Positions 25,545 to 34,291 of a stretch of DNA of 64,000 nucleotides are shown piece after piece. The notes beneath the pieces were generated by a model. It was given only the letters and a program-made list of their open reading frames with translations. It did no database searches and had not been told where the DNA came from. Position 1 is the stretch's first letter; each line of letters starts with the position of its first letter. The position numbers and the translations under genes are program-made. The DNA is from Motilibacter deserti (GTDB lineage Bacteria > Actinomycetota > Actinomycetes > Motilibacterales > Motilibacteraceae). The DNA is taken from NCBI RefSeq assembly GCF_011250635.1, contig NZ_JAANNP010000001.1:900933-964932 (forward strand), written 5' to 3'.

Positions 25545-27287
25545 ATGCATTCTCGTGCGCGCATTCGTTGCGCCGCCACCCTCACGGCCGTCCTCGTGGC
25601 GGCCCCGCTCGTCGGCGTCGCGTCGGCACCAGCGGGGGCGGCAGCTCCACCGCCGACGGCAACGGCGCCGATCAGCGCCCTCGCCGTCGACCCACGGATC
25701 CTCTCGTCATTCGACGCGATCGAGCAGGCGATGGCCGGCTACCGCACGGCCGGACGGCTCGCCGGCCATGTCGCCGACAGCCTGGCCGACCGGCTCACCC
25801 GCGCGCGGGCCCTCGCCGAGCAGGGCGCAGAGACGCGCACGATCGCCTACGTCGAGCAGTTCGCAGCCCGTGCCCGCAACCAGGTCAAGGGCGACGCCGA
25901 CGACCTGGCGGTCCGGGCGGACCTGGTGTCCCGCGCCGAGCAGCTGATCGTGCTGCTGCGCGAGGCGGAGGAGGCCGAGAACGCCGGAGGCACCACCATC
26001 GGGACCGTGCCGGCCGCCGGCGGGACCGTCGCCCTGGCCGGCATCGCGTCCGTGGCCTTCCCCGCCGACGCGTTCGAGCAGGACACGAGCGTGCGCATCA
26101 CGGCGGCCAGCGACGCCGCGGTCGTCGCCGCGTACGCCGAGACGGGCTTCCTCTTCGACGCCGGCCCGAGCGCCCCGCTGCAGGTCGTGCTGCGGACGGG
26201 CGCCGCCCAGCCACGCGGCGGCGCGCAGGTCACGCTCGACGTGCCCGCGCAGCTGCGGTCCGCGCTGCCGGCCGAGGCGGAGATCCGGGTCTTCGCCCGC
26301 AACGTCTACGCGGACGAGGACGAGCGGCACGAGACCTACGAGCCGCTCGACGAGCGCTTCGCCCGGGACTCGACGAGCGTGACGGTCGCCGTCCCGGCGC
26401 ACTTCTTCGGCCCGGACACGAGCGGGGCCGGGCGCTCCCTGACGCTGGTGCTCGGCAGCACACCGACGGCGGACCCGCAGGCGCCGGCGGCAGCTCGCGG
26501 GGCGGCAGCTCGCTCGGCGGGCGGCGTCGCGACGGCGGCGGCCGACTGCCAGGGCTCGTCGCTCGAGCCGCCGCTCGCGACGATGAACGTCAGCAGCCCG
26601 TTCGGCCCGCGCTCGAACCCGTTCAACGGCACGCAGGACTACCACTACGGCGTGGACTTCGACGTTCCCACCGGGACGAACGTCATGGCCGTGGCCGATG
26701 GCGTGGCCGAGCGCGTCACCACCCAGACCGCCAACGGCCAGGTGACCGGGTGGGGCAACTACGTCGTCGTCCGGCACGCCGACGGCTCCAAGTCGCTCTA
26801 CGCGCACCTGCTGCCCGACGGCAGGGTCGCCCAGGGCGCGACCGTGACCGCGGGCCAGGTCATCGCGCAGTCGGACAACTCCGGGTCGTCGACGGGGCCG
26901 CACCTGCACCTGGAGTACGCCCCCAACGGGCAGATCTACGACAAGGCCGCGAAGGTCGACCCCCAGCCCTGCATCGGGCAGAACGTCGAGGGGAGCATCA
27001 CCGTGCGCGACAACGGCACCCTGGCCGACGACGCGTTCACGGTGCGGGTGGAGGGGCTCGTCGTCTGCCGCACCACGATCGGCGCCTCCAACACCTGCGC
27101 GGTGGGCAGCCTGCGGCCGGGCCAGCGGACGCTCAGCCTCACCGCGGACATCGCCCCGGACGACGTCGGCACCTACGAGATCACGCTCGGGCGCGGGCTG
27201 ACGTTCAGCACCGGCGGCACCAGTGCGAGCGGCGTCGTGGGGCAGGGGGACACCGCGACGTACACGATCGTCGTCCCCTCCGGCTGA
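25545..27287 (+). CDS. secreted M23-family metallopeptidase with FIMAH-like helical domain
   Basis: The product is 580 residues. A Sec signal peptide (about 1-33: MHSRARIRC..., Val/Ala core, GVASAPAGAAA) is followed by a helical segment (about 55-140: SLADRLTRARALAEQGAE...QLIVLL) resembling FIMAH domains, then a beta-rich domain and an Ala-rich linker. The M23 domain spans about 350-480: SPFGPRSNPFNGTQDYHYGVDFDVPTG provides the first zinc ligands (H and D) and TGPHLHLEY the HxH pair. A C-terminal Ig-like domain follows. It should cut peptidoglycan peptide bridges outside the membrane. AAGGGAAGAAC precedes the ATG at 25545. A hairpin at 27326 ends the unit. Confidence 0.85.
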   Translation: MHSRARIRCAATLTAVLVAAPLVGVASAPAGAAAPPPTATAPISALAVDPRILSSFDAIEQAMAGYRTAGRLAGHVADSLADRLTRARALAEQGAETRTIAYVEQFAARARNQVKGDADDLAVRADLVSRAEQLIVLLREAEEAENAGGTTIGTVPAAGGTVALAGIASVAFPADAFEQDTSVRITAASDAAVVAAYAETGFLFDAGPSAPLQVVLRTGAAQPRGGAQVTLDVPAQLRSALPAEAEIRVFARNVYADEDERHETYEPLDERFARDSTSVTVAVPAHFFGPDTSGAGRSLTLVLGSTPTADPQAPAAARGAAARSAGGVATAAADCQGSSLEPPLATMNVSSPFGPRSNPFNGTQDYHYGVDFDVPTGTNVMAVADGVAERVTTQTANGQVTGWGNYVVVRHADGSKSLYAHLLPDGRVAQGATVTAGQVIAQSDNSGSSTGPHLHLEYAPNGQIYDKAAKVDPQPCIGQNVEGSITVRDNGTLADDAFTVRVEGLVVCRTTIGASNTCAVGSLRPGQRTLSLTADIAPDDVGTYEITLGRGLTFSTGGTSASGVVGQGDTATYTIVVPSG

Positions 27288-27325
27288 CACGGGCCCCGGC
27301 CGGGCCTGACCGGTCGCGGTCGAAG

Positions 27326-27358
27326 CGAGGAGGGCGCTCCGCGCGGGCGCCCTCCTCG
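27326..27358 (+). terminator. hairpin terminator after M23 peptidase gene
   Basis: A 12-bp perfect stem (27326-27337 with 27347-27358) and a 9-base loop lie 39 bases beyond the peptidase stop and before the next gene's start at 27467. Confidence 0.7.
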
Positions 27359-27466
27359 GCATGCCCGCCCGCTGATCCGTCCCGGCACCCGCGCCTCGCC
27401 CGACGGCCACCTTCCGGTCACAGGCCCAAAGCCCGGGCGCAACCCGGCAGCTCTACCTTTCGCCCC

Positions 27467-29140
27467 ATGCCGACCCTGTCCTTGCGCGCCGTCTCGCGCC
27501 GCGCGGCCGCACCCGCCGCGCTCACCGTCTCGCTGCTCGGGCTGGCGGCCCTGCCCGGGCCGCTCCCCGCGGGCATGGCCGAGGCCGCGCCGCCCCAGCT
27601 GCCCCTGGAGCTCCCGCTCGGGCCCGCCGGCCTGGCCGAGACGCACTCCACCCAGACGCTGCAGCCGGGCGTGTCACTCACGTCGATCACGCGCGGCACC
27701 GCCGACCCCGCCACCGTGTGGACCGTCGAGGTGCAGGTGCCCGCCGGTGGCAGGCCGACCGGCGCGCGCACCGCGATCGGCACCGAGGCCGACGCGCAGG
27801 CGCTCGCCGCCCGGCTGGCCGCGGCCGGGTTCGGCCCCCGCGTCGAGCCCGTGGACACCCCCGCCACGGCCGACTTCGCCGGCGGTGTCATCGGCTACCG
27901 GGTCCGCATCGGCCAGTTTCCCGCGCAAGCCCAGGCCACGGCCGAGCAGGCGCGGGTCGGCGCGGCCGGCTTCCCCGGCGCGTCCACCGTCTTCAGCGGC
28001 TGGGACGGCGCCGCCTCCGACCGCGGCCCGTGGAAGCTGCAGGTGCTGACGATCGACCCGCGCGCCTTCACCGGCTCGCTCGTCGCGTCGTACGGCCCCA
28101 GCCTGCGCGACCGCGAGACCACCAGCGCGCTCGGGCGGGCCGCCGGCGCCACGGCGGCGGTCAACGCCGGGTACTTCGTGCTCGACAGCGCGTCCGGCGC
28201 CCCTGGCGACCCCGCCGGGGCCGGGATGTACGACGGCGAGCTCCTCAGCGAGCCGGTGGGCGACCGTCCCGTCCTGCTGCTCGACGACGACGCTCGCGGC
28301 ACCCGCGTCGAGCGCGTCACGTGGACCGGCTCGGTGCTGGCGCCGAAGGGCGCCCGGCTCCCACTCGACGGGGTCAACCGCGTCCCCGGCCTCATCCGCA
28401 ACTGCGGCGGTACCCCGGACGACGCCGCCTTCGGCAGCGCGCCCCGCCACGACACGACCTGCACAGACCCGGACGAGCTGGTCGCCTTCACGACCGCCTA
28501 CGGCCCCACGACGCCGTCGGGCGCGGGTGTCGAGGCCGTCCTCGACGCGCACGAGCGTGTCGTCGCCGTCCGCTCGCCGCGCGGTGGCGCGCTGCCGGCG
28601 GGCGGGCGCTCGGTCCAGGCGACCGGTACGCAGGCCGCGCGGCTCTCCGCGGTGGCCGCCGTGGGCAAGCGGCTGCGCCTGCAGGCCACACTGGTCGACG
28701 AGGGCGGGCGTGTCGTGCGGCACTCGGCCGGCACCTCGCTCGTCAACGGCGGCCCCGAGCTCGTGCGCGACGGGGTCGAGCACGTGACCGTCGCCCGCGA
28801 CGGCATGGTCCGCCCCGGCGACCCGTCGTTCTACTACGGCTGGGCCGCCAAGCGGAACCCGCGCACGATCGCCGGGGTGGACGCGTACGGCCGGACCGTC
28901 CTCGTCACCGCCGACGGTCGCAGCACGGCGAGCCTCGGCCTCTCGATCCCGGAGGCGGCCCGGGTCGCCAAGTCGCTCGGGCTGCGCGACGCGCTCAACC
29001 TCGACGGCGGCGGCTCGACGACGATGGTCGCGCGCGGCGCGGTCGTGAACACTCCGTCCGACGCCGGCGGCGCCGAGCGCCCGGTCGGCGACGCGCTGCT
29101 GGTGCTCCCGTCTGCGTCCTCGCAGCGCCGCCTGCCCTGA
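27467..29140 (+). CDS. secreted phosphodiester glycosidase (NAGPA-type) protein
   Basis: The product is 557 residues. It has a signal peptide (about 1-40, Arg-rich start, LTVSLLGLAALPGPLPAGMAEAA). An SPOR-like segment with two conserved beta strands (about 70-165: WTVEVQVPAG...IGTEADAQALAARLAAAG) precedes the catalytic region. The NAGPA/DUF2233 domain carries AAVNAGYFVLDS near 225 and the diagnostic late motif ALNLDGGGSTTMV near 508-520. Members remove GlcNAc-1-phosphate or related groups from phosphodiester-linked glycans, so a cell-envelope sugar is a likely target. The start ATG at 27467 lacks a strong ribosome site. It is convergent with cysN across an unusual palindrome. Confidence 0.8.
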   Translation: MPTLSLRAVSRRAAAPAALTVSLLGLAALPGPLPAGMAEAAPPQLPLELPLGPAGLAETHSTQTLQPGVSLTSITRGTADPATVWTVEVQVPAGGRPTGARTAIGTEADAQALAARLAAAGFGPRVEPVDTPATADFAGGVIGYRVRIGQFPAQAQATAEQARVGAAGFPGASTVFSGWDGAASDRGPWKLQVLTIDPRAFTGSLVASYGPSLRDRETTSALGRAAGATAAVNAGYFVLDSASGAPGDPAGAGMYDGELLSEPVGDRPVLLLDDDARGTRVERVTWTGSVLAPKGARLPLDGVNRVPGLIRNCGGTPDDAAFGSAPRHDTTCTDPDELVAFTTAYGPTTPSGAGVEAVLDAHERVVAVRSPRGGALPAGGRSVQATGTQAARLSAVAAVGKRLRLQATLVDEGGRVVRHSAGTSLVNGGPELVRDGVEHVTVARDGMVRPGDPSFYYGWAAKRNPRTIAGVDAYGRTVLVTADGRSTASLGLSIPEAARVAKSLGLRDALNLDGGGSTTMVARGAVVNTPSDAGGAERPVGDALLVLPSASSQRRLP

Positions 29141-29145
29141 CCCGT

Positions 29146-29202
29146 TCGCCAGAATGCGTCATCGTGCCAGTACGCGATTGGCACGATGACGCATTCTGGC
29201 GA
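29146..29202. repeat. perfect 24-bp inverted repeat, AT-richer than its surroundings
   Basis: Arms 29146-29169 and 29179-29202 are exact reverse complements, with a 9-base loop. Each arm carries AGAATGCGTCATCGTGCC. It could act as a two-way terminator for the convergent glycosidase and cysN genes. A second small palindrome, AATGCGGCATT (29215-29225), shares GCATTCTG with it. The length and base composition differ from the other hairpins here. Confidence 0.75.
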
Positions 29203-29274
29203 TAGAGCCGCGACAATGCGGCATTCTGCCAAGCCGGGGTGGGCGTGGCGTGGGTGCGCCGGGTGGCCCTGCCG

Positions 29275-30525
29275 TCAGTCCTGGCCGGTGGTGTTGAGCA
29301 TGCCCGCGCCGACCGTGCGGTTGGTGGCCTCGTCGACGAGGATGAAGCCGCCGGTCGCGCGGTTGCGGCCGTACGGGTCGGCGAACAGCGGCACGGTGGT
29401 GCGCAGCCGGACCCGGCCGATGTCGTTGAGGCCGAGCTGCTCGACGCCCTCCTCGCGGTGCAGGGTGTTGACGTCGAGGCGGTACTGCAGCTCCTTGACC
29501 ATCGCCCGCGCCGAGCGTGTCGTGTGCTTGACGGCGAGCTTCTGGCGAGGGCGGAGCGGCTCGTCGGTCATCCAGCACACCATCGCGTCGACGTCCTGGG
29601 TGACGTGCGGGGTGTTGTGCGGCCGGCAGATCATGTCGCCGCGGGAGATGTCGATCTCGTCCTCGAGGCGGATGGTCACCGACATCGGGGAGAACGCCTC
29701 GGCCACCGGGCCGCTCGGGCCGTCGATGCCGGCGATGCGGGAGGTGAAGCCACTGGGCAGCACCATGACCTCGTCACCGGGCTTGAAGACACCGCCGGCG
29801 ACGGTGCCTGCGTAGCCGCGGTAGTCGGGGAACTCGCGCGACTGCGGACGGATGACGTATTGAACAGGGAAGCGCGCATCCACGAAGTTGCGGTCGCTCG
29901 CGATGTGCACGTGCTCGAGGTGGTGCAGCAGCGACGGGCCTTCGTACCACGGCATGTTCTTCGACCGGTGGACGATGTTGTCGCCCTCGAGCGCGGAGAT
30001 CGGGATGATCTGCACGTCGGGGAAGTCGAGCTTGGACGCGAACCCGGTGAACTCGGAGGCGATCTGCTCGAAGACCTCCTGTGAGTAGTCGACGAGGTCC
30101 ATCTTGTTGACCGCGACGACGAGGTGCGGGACGCGCAGCAGCGAGACCAGGAACGAGTGCCGGCGGCTCTGCTCCAGGATCCCCTTGCGGGCGTCGACGA
30201 GCACGATCGCCAGGTCGGCCGTGGAGGCGCCGGTGACCATGTTGCGGGTGTACTGGATGTGCCCGGGGGTGTCCGCGATGATGAACTTGCGCCGCGGGGT
30301 GGCGAAGTAGCGGTAGGCCACGTCGATCGTGATGCCCTGCTCGCGCTCGGCGCGCAGGCCGTCCGTGAGCAGCGCGAGGTTGACGTAGTCGTTGCCCGCG
30401 CTGGCGCGCTCGACGGCTTCGTACTGGTCCTCGAAGATCGACTTGCTGTCGTAGAGCAGCCGGCCGATGAGCGTGCTCTTGCCGTCGTCTACCGAGCCGG
30501 CGGTCGCGAACCGCAGGATGTCCAT
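29275..30525 (-). CDS. cysN: sulfate adenylyltransferase subunit 1 (GTPase)
   Basis: The product is 416 residues, a translation-factor-like GTPase that drives ATP sulfurylase. G1 is GSVDDGKSTLIGRLLYD (about 11-27); the G3 region is ADTPGHIQYTRNM; G4 is AVNKMDLVDYS; further domain-II strands such as FPVQYVIRPQSREFPDYRGYAGTVAGG follow. It has no fused APS kinase domain; cysC is separate. With CysD it forms APS from sulfate and ATP. Its ATG lies 1 base after the cysD stop. It is the last gene of the leftward operon controlled by the SAM-IV riboswitch at 33743-33856. Confidence 0.95.
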   Translation of the reverse strand: MDILRFATAGSVDDGKSTLIGRLLYDSKSIFEDQYEAVERASAGNDYVNLALLTDGLRAEREQGITIDVAYRYFATPRRKFIIADTPGHIQYTRNMVTGASTADLAIVLVDARKGILEQSRRHSFLVSLLRVPHLVVAVNKMDLVDYSQEVFEQIASEFTGFASKLDFPDVQIIPISALEGDNIVHRSKNMPWYEGPSLLHHLEHVHIASDRNFVDARFPVQYVIRPQSREFPDYRGYAGTVAGGVFKPGDEVMVLPSGFTSRIAGIDGPSGPVAEAFSPMSVTIRLEDEIDISRGDMICRPHNTPHVTQDVDAMVCWMTDEPLRPRQKLAVKHTTRSARAMVKELQYRLDVNTLHREEGVEQLGLNDIGRVRLRTTVPLFADPYGRNRATGGFILVDEATNRTVGAGMLNTTGQD

Positions 30526-30526
30526 G

Positions 30527-31447
30527 TCAGAAGTAGCCTTCCCGCTTACGGTCCTCCATGGCGGCCTCGCTCACCTTGTCGTCGCCGCGGGTGGCCCCGC
30601 GCTCGGTGAGCCGGGTCGCCGCGACCTCGGCAACGATCTTCTCGAGCGTGTCCGCCTCCGAGCGGACGGCCGCGGTCAGGTTGGCGTCGCCGACCGTGCG
30701 GTAGCGCACCGTCTCCACCGTCGACGTCTCACCCTCGCGCAGCGCGATGAACTCGTTGACCGCGTAGAGCATCCCCTGCCGGTCCACCACCTCGCGCTGG
30801 TGCGCGAGGTAGAGCGACGGGATCTCGATGCTCTCCTCGAGGATGTAGTTCCAGATGTCGAGCTCGGTCCAGTTCGACAGCGGGAAGACGCGGATGGACT
30901 CGCCCATGTGGATGCGCCCGTTGTAGAGGCTCCAGAGCTCGGGGCGCTGGTTCTTCGGGTCCCACTGGCCGAACTCGTCCCGGAAGGAGAAGACCCGCTC
31001 CTTGGCCCGCGCCTTCTCCTCGTCGCGCCGGGCGCCGCCGAAGGCCGCGGTGAAGCCGTGCTTCTCGATGGCCTCGAGCAGGACCGGCGTCTGGATGCGG
31101 TTGCGCGAGCCGTTGGGCTCCTCGCGCACGAGGCCGCGCTCGATCGCGTCGGGCACCGAGGCGACCAGCAGCTGGACCCCCAGCTCGGCCGCCCGCTTGT
31201 CGCGGAAGGCGAGCACCTCGGGGAAGTTGAGCCCCGTGTCCACGTGCAGGACCGGGAACGGGATGCGCGCCGGCCAGAACGCCTTCTCGGCGAGCCGGAG
31301 CATCACGATCGAGTCCTTGCCGCCGGAGAACAGCAGCACCGGCCGCTCGAGCTCGGCCACGACCTCGCGGAAGATGTGGATCGACTCGGCCTCGAGCGTC
31401 TTCAGCTGGGTGAGGCGGTAGTCGGGGTTGCCCTTGGGGGTGGTCAT
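30527..31447 (-). CDS. cysD: sulfate adenylyltransferase subunit 2
   Basis: The product is 306 residues, the catalytic subunit of ATP sulfurylase with a PAPS-reductase-like ATP pyrophosphatase fold. The P-loop segment VLLFSGGKDSIVMLRLAEKAF (about 37-57) is followed by HVDTGLNFPEVLAFRD, FGGARRDEEKARAKERVFSFRD and FPLSNWTELDIWNYI. The C-terminal DRKREGYF is the usual ending. The ATG at 31447 overlaps the cysQ stop (ATGA, 31444-31447), implying coupling; the open frame reaches 32047 but the upstream part is a shadow of cysQ. The functional partner cysN follows after 1 base. Confidence 0.95.
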   Translation of the reverse strand: MTTPKGNPDYRLTQLKTLEAESIHIFREVVAELERPVLLFSGGKDSIVMLRLAEKAFWPARIPFPVLHVDTGLNFPEVLAFRDKRAAELGVQLLVASVPDAIERGLVREEPNGSRNRIQTPVLLEAIEKHGFTAAFGGARRDEEKARAKERVFSFRDEFGQWDPKNQRPELWSLYNGRIHMGESIRVFPLSNWTELDIWNYILEESIEIPSLYLAHQREVVDRQGMLYAVNEFIALREGETSTVETVRYRTVGDANLTAAVRSEADTLEKIVAEVAATRLTERGATRGDDKVSEAAMEDRKREGYF

Positions 31448-32274
31448 CGCGCGCCCTCGTCCTTCCGGCCCGTTGCCGTCCCAGCACTGCCTGCCGCGCC
31501 GTCGGCGGAGCCCGCACCGCCCGAGAGCGACGCGATCGCCGCGAGCACGGCGTCCGCGAGCTCGGGGCGGCACACGACCAGGTCCGGCAGCGACGGGTCG
31601 GGCCGATTGTAGGCAAGCGGCGAGCCGTCGACCCGGCTCGTGTGCAGGCCGGCCGCGCGGGCGACGGCGACGGGGGCGGCGGAGTCCCACTCGTACTGCC
31701 CGCCGGTGTGGACGTAGGCGTCGGCCTCGCCGCGCAGCACGGACATGGCCTTGTAGCCGGCCGAGCCCATCGGCACCAGCTCGGCGCCGATCTCCCGCGC
31801 GACGCCCTTCACCAGCTCGGTCGCCCGGCTCCGGCTGACCGCGAGCCGGGGCGCGGCGCCCGCGGGGCGCGCGGGCGGGGCGGCCGCGTCGTCGGTCGCG
31901 AGGACGATGCCGCTCGCGCCGACCGCCGGCAGGGCGACGGCCCCGTCGGTCAGCTCGCCGTCCTGCCAGAGCGCCACGTGCACGGCCCAGTCGTGGCGGC
32001 CGGCCTCGCCGTACTCCCGCGTGCCGTCCAGCGGGTCCACGATCCACACCCGGCGGGCGGTGAGCCGGACGGGGTCGTCCAGCGCCTCCTCGGACAGGAC
32101 CGCGTCGTCCGGGCGCAGCCGCGCGAGCAGGTCGGCGATGACGGCCTGGGCGGCGGCGTCGGCGCGGGCCCGCAGGTCCGGGGCGCCGGCCGCGGTGGCG
32201 CGCAGCGCGAGGAGGGTGTCACCGGCCTCGGCGGCGACGGTGCGGGCGACGGAGACGTCGGAGAGAGCGGACAC
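31444..32274 (-). CDS. cysQ: 3'(2'),5'-bisphosphate nucleotidase
   Basis: The product is 276 residues of the inositol-monophosphatase-like family. The metal-binding motifs are LSEEALDD, WIVDPLDGTREYG (DPLDGT) and a C-terminal YEWDSAAPVAVARAAG (WD motif). It converts the by-product PAP to AMP and can adjust PAPS levels. The start is at 32274, 16 bases after the preceding desulfurase stop. Its stop overlaps the cysD start. Sitting inside the sulfate-activation operon fits CysQ and not a general inositol phosphatase. The last 25 residues are a low-complexity Gly/Ala/Ser tail. Confidence 0.9.
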   Translation of the reverse strand: MSALSDVSVARTVAAEAGDTLLALRATAAGAPDLRARADAAAQAVIADLLARLRPDDAVLSEEALDDPVRLTARRVWIVDPLDGTREYGEAGRHDWAVHVALWQDGELTDGAVALPAVGASGIVLATDDAAAPPARPAGAAPRLAVSRSRATELVKGVAREIGAELVPMGSAGYKAMSVLRGEADAYVHTGGQYEWDSAAPVAVARAAGLHTSRVDGSPLAYNRPDPSLPDLVVCRPELADAVLAAIASLSGGAGSADGAAGSAGTATGRKDEGAR

Positions 32275-32290
32275 GCGGGCCTTCCGTCGA

Positions 32291-33700
32291 CTACTGGTGG
32301 GTCTGGCGGCGCAGGATGCGGGCCGCGGTGCCCGCCGCCGAGGGTCGTGCGTCGCTCGCCACGGCCCAGCCGGTCGACGTGCGAGTGTACTGAGCGCGCG
32401 GCCCCGCCTGGGTGAGCGCGCGCAAGCCCCCGACCAGGGCGTCGACGTCGGCCTCGGTCGTGGCCACGCCGATGCTCGCCCGCAGCGCGGTCCCGGACGC
32501 GGCGTCCCCGCACCCGTCCACCGGCCGCTCGCAGTCGAGCAACGCGTCGACGAGCGGGTGGGCGCAGAACCGCCCGTGCCGCACGCCCACGCCGTGCTCG
32601 GCCGAGAGCGCGGTGGCCAGCAGGGCCGGGTCCCACCCCTCGACGGTGAACGTCGCGACGCCGATGCGCTCCACGGCCTCGCCCCACAGCCGGTGCACCC
32701 GCAGGCCGGGGACCGACGCGAGCCCGGCCTCGAGCCGGGCGAGCAGCGCGTGCTCGCGCCGCTCCAGCGCCGCCCGGCCGGCGGCCTCCAGCTGCGCGCA
32801 CGCCACCGCGATCGCGACGGCGCCGAGCACGTTCGGCGTCCCGCCCTCGTGGCGCGCCGGGCCGGCCGCCCAGGCCTGCCCCGCGGTCGTCACCGCGGTC
32901 GTCGCCCCGCCCCCGGGCAGGTAGGGCCCGGCCGCGTCCAGCCAGTCGGCACGGCCGGCGAGCACGCCGGCACCGTAGGGCGCGTAGAGCTTGTGCCCGG
33001 ACAGCGCCACCCAGTCAGCGCCGAGCGCCCGCAGGTCGACGACGCGGTGCGGGGCGAGCTGCGCGGCGTCGACCGCCACCCGGGCGCCGTAGCGGCGCGC
33101 GAGGGCGACGACCTGCTCGACCGGCCAGACCTCCCCCGTCACGTTGCTCGCCCCGGTGACGGCCACGAGCACGGGCCCGTGAAGCCCACGCAGCGCGCCC
33201 TCCAGCGCATCGAGCGCCGCCTGCGGCGAGGCCGGCACCGCCAGCAGCACGTGCCGGCCGCCGCGCTCCGCGTGCCCGCGCCACGGCAGGAGGTTCGCGT
33301 GGTGCTCGGAGGCGTACGACACGACCGTGGTGCCGGCTGGCAGGCAGTGCGCCAGCAGCGCGAACGCGTCGGTGGTGTTGCGGGTGAAGACGACCTGGTC
33401 GCCGGGGCGGCACCCGAGGAAGCCGGCGACGCCCGCACGGGCCTGCTCGAGGAGCTCGGTGCTGACCTGCGAGGCGTAGCCCGCGCCGCGGTGGACGCTC
33501 GCGTACCACGGCAGGGCCTCGGCGACCGCGTCGGCGACGGCCTGCAGGCACGGCGCCGAGGCGGCCACGTCGAGGTCGGCGTACGCCGTGGTGCCGCCGG
33601 TCGCGAGCGGGGCCCGGCGCCCGGCGCCGACCACGGGCAGGGGGCGCCCGGGCACGGGCAGGAAGGCGGTGGCGACCGGGCGCTCGTCCAGCAGCGTCAT
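32291..33700 (-). CDS. class V aminotransferase, SufS-like cysteine desulfurase
   Basis: The product is 469 residues. The PLP-lysine lies in ADWVALSGHKLYAPYGAGVL (about 233). A candidate active-site Cys lies in GVRHGRFCAHPL (about 378), which lines up with the 'R.G..CAQPL' Cys of SufS. An extra N-terminal 45 residues and a C-terminal 40 residues extend beyond the usual 410. It would release sulfane sulfur from cysteine for Fe-S or other sulfur transfer. Good ribosome site GAGGAG before the ATG at 33700. It is the first gene of the operon with cysQ-cysD-cysN and directly follows the SAM-IV riboswitch. No suf or isc genes are nearby, so its acceptor is unknown. Confidence 0.8.
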   Translation of the reverse strand: MTLLDERPVATAFLPVPGRPLPVVGAGRRAPLATGGTTAYADLDVAASAPCLQAVADAVAEALPWYASVHRGAGYASQVSTELLEQARAGVAGFLGCRPGDQVVFTRNTTDAFALLAHCLPAGTTVVSYASEHHANLLPWRGHAERGGRHVLLAVPASPQAALDALEGALRGLHGPVLVAVTGASNVTGEVWPVEQVVALARRYGARVAVDAAQLAPHRVVDLRALGADWVALSGHKLYAPYGAGVLAGRADWLDAAGPYLPGGGATTAVTTAGQAWAAGPARHEGGTPNVLGAVAIAVACAQLEAAGRAALERREHALLARLEAGLASVPGLRVHRLWGEAVERIGVATFTVEGWDPALLATALSAEHGVGVRHGRFCAHPLVDALLDCERPVDGCGDAASGTALRASIGVATTEADVDALVGGLRALTQAGPRAQYTRTSTGWAVASDARPSAAGTAARILRRQTHQ

Positions 33701-33742
33701 GAGTGCTCCTCGAGGTCAGGGACCTGCGAGGCTGCTCTCACG

Positions 33743-33856
33743 GGTCCGCGCTTGCCGGGCGCACGGCGCGCTCGGCCAGGTCGTCACCCGGAGCACCCCA
33801 CCGCGGAGGAGGGTTGCCGGCCAGCAAGCCGGGGCTGAACGCTGGCACTCGTGACC
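33743..33856 (-). ncRNA. SAM-IV riboswitch
   Basis: On the minus strand the leader begins GGTCACGAGTGCCAGCG and continues with the core pieces CCCCGGCTTGCTGG, CCGGCAACCCTCC and GGGGTGCTCCGGGTGACGACC, ending with the pseudoknot strand GGCAAGCGCGGACC. These match, nearly base for base, the actinobacterial SAM-IV element known from Mycobacterium. It ends about 42 bases before the ATG of the desulfurase gene. S-adenosylmethionine binding normally turns such operons off. Only four of the expected outer P1 pairs are Watson-Crick here, a small deviation. I identified it by eye and not with a covariance model. Confidence 0.9.
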
Positions 33857-34291
33857 TGCGCACAGCATGGCACACCCGTCCCCTGCGGGGCCATGCGCCG
33901 TCCGGGTGGCGAGACAGGGCGGTCACGACCGGACGCCGGGGCTCTGCTCACGCAATGAGCGCGAATGCCGTAAGCGAAAGGTAAGGAATTCCCGCGGCTT
34001 CGTGACTGGCGTCGGCGGCAATATCTCGGGCGAACGTACCGGACTCGCGGCCGACCGGGCTGCGGGTCATGGCCATTGCCGGGGGAAGGCGCCCGTCAGC
34101 CGTCCCGCAGGTCCAAGCCACGGCAGCGCGGGCCTGCTCGGCCCGCTCGGCCCAGTCGGGCTCGGCCGGCCGGGACCGGGCCACCGACGGGGGCCGGACG
34201 TCGAGCGGGCAGCTCTTCCACTTTGGAGACTTCGGATTCATCAACAGCGCTTCGCCGATGAGCAGGGCGCCCGACGAGGGGGACCTTCCTG
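33857..34291. other. 435-bp intergenic region upstream of the repeat protein
   Basis: This region lies between the SAM-IV leader (minus) and the secreted repeat protein (plus), so both promoters should be here. A distinct AT-richer patch (about 33951-33990, with GTAAGCGAAAGGTAAGG) might hold promoter elements. A long untranslated leader of the repeat protein is possible, since the stretch from 34060 to 34275 is GC-rich with several small inverted repeats. No gene is supported. Confidence 0.4.
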
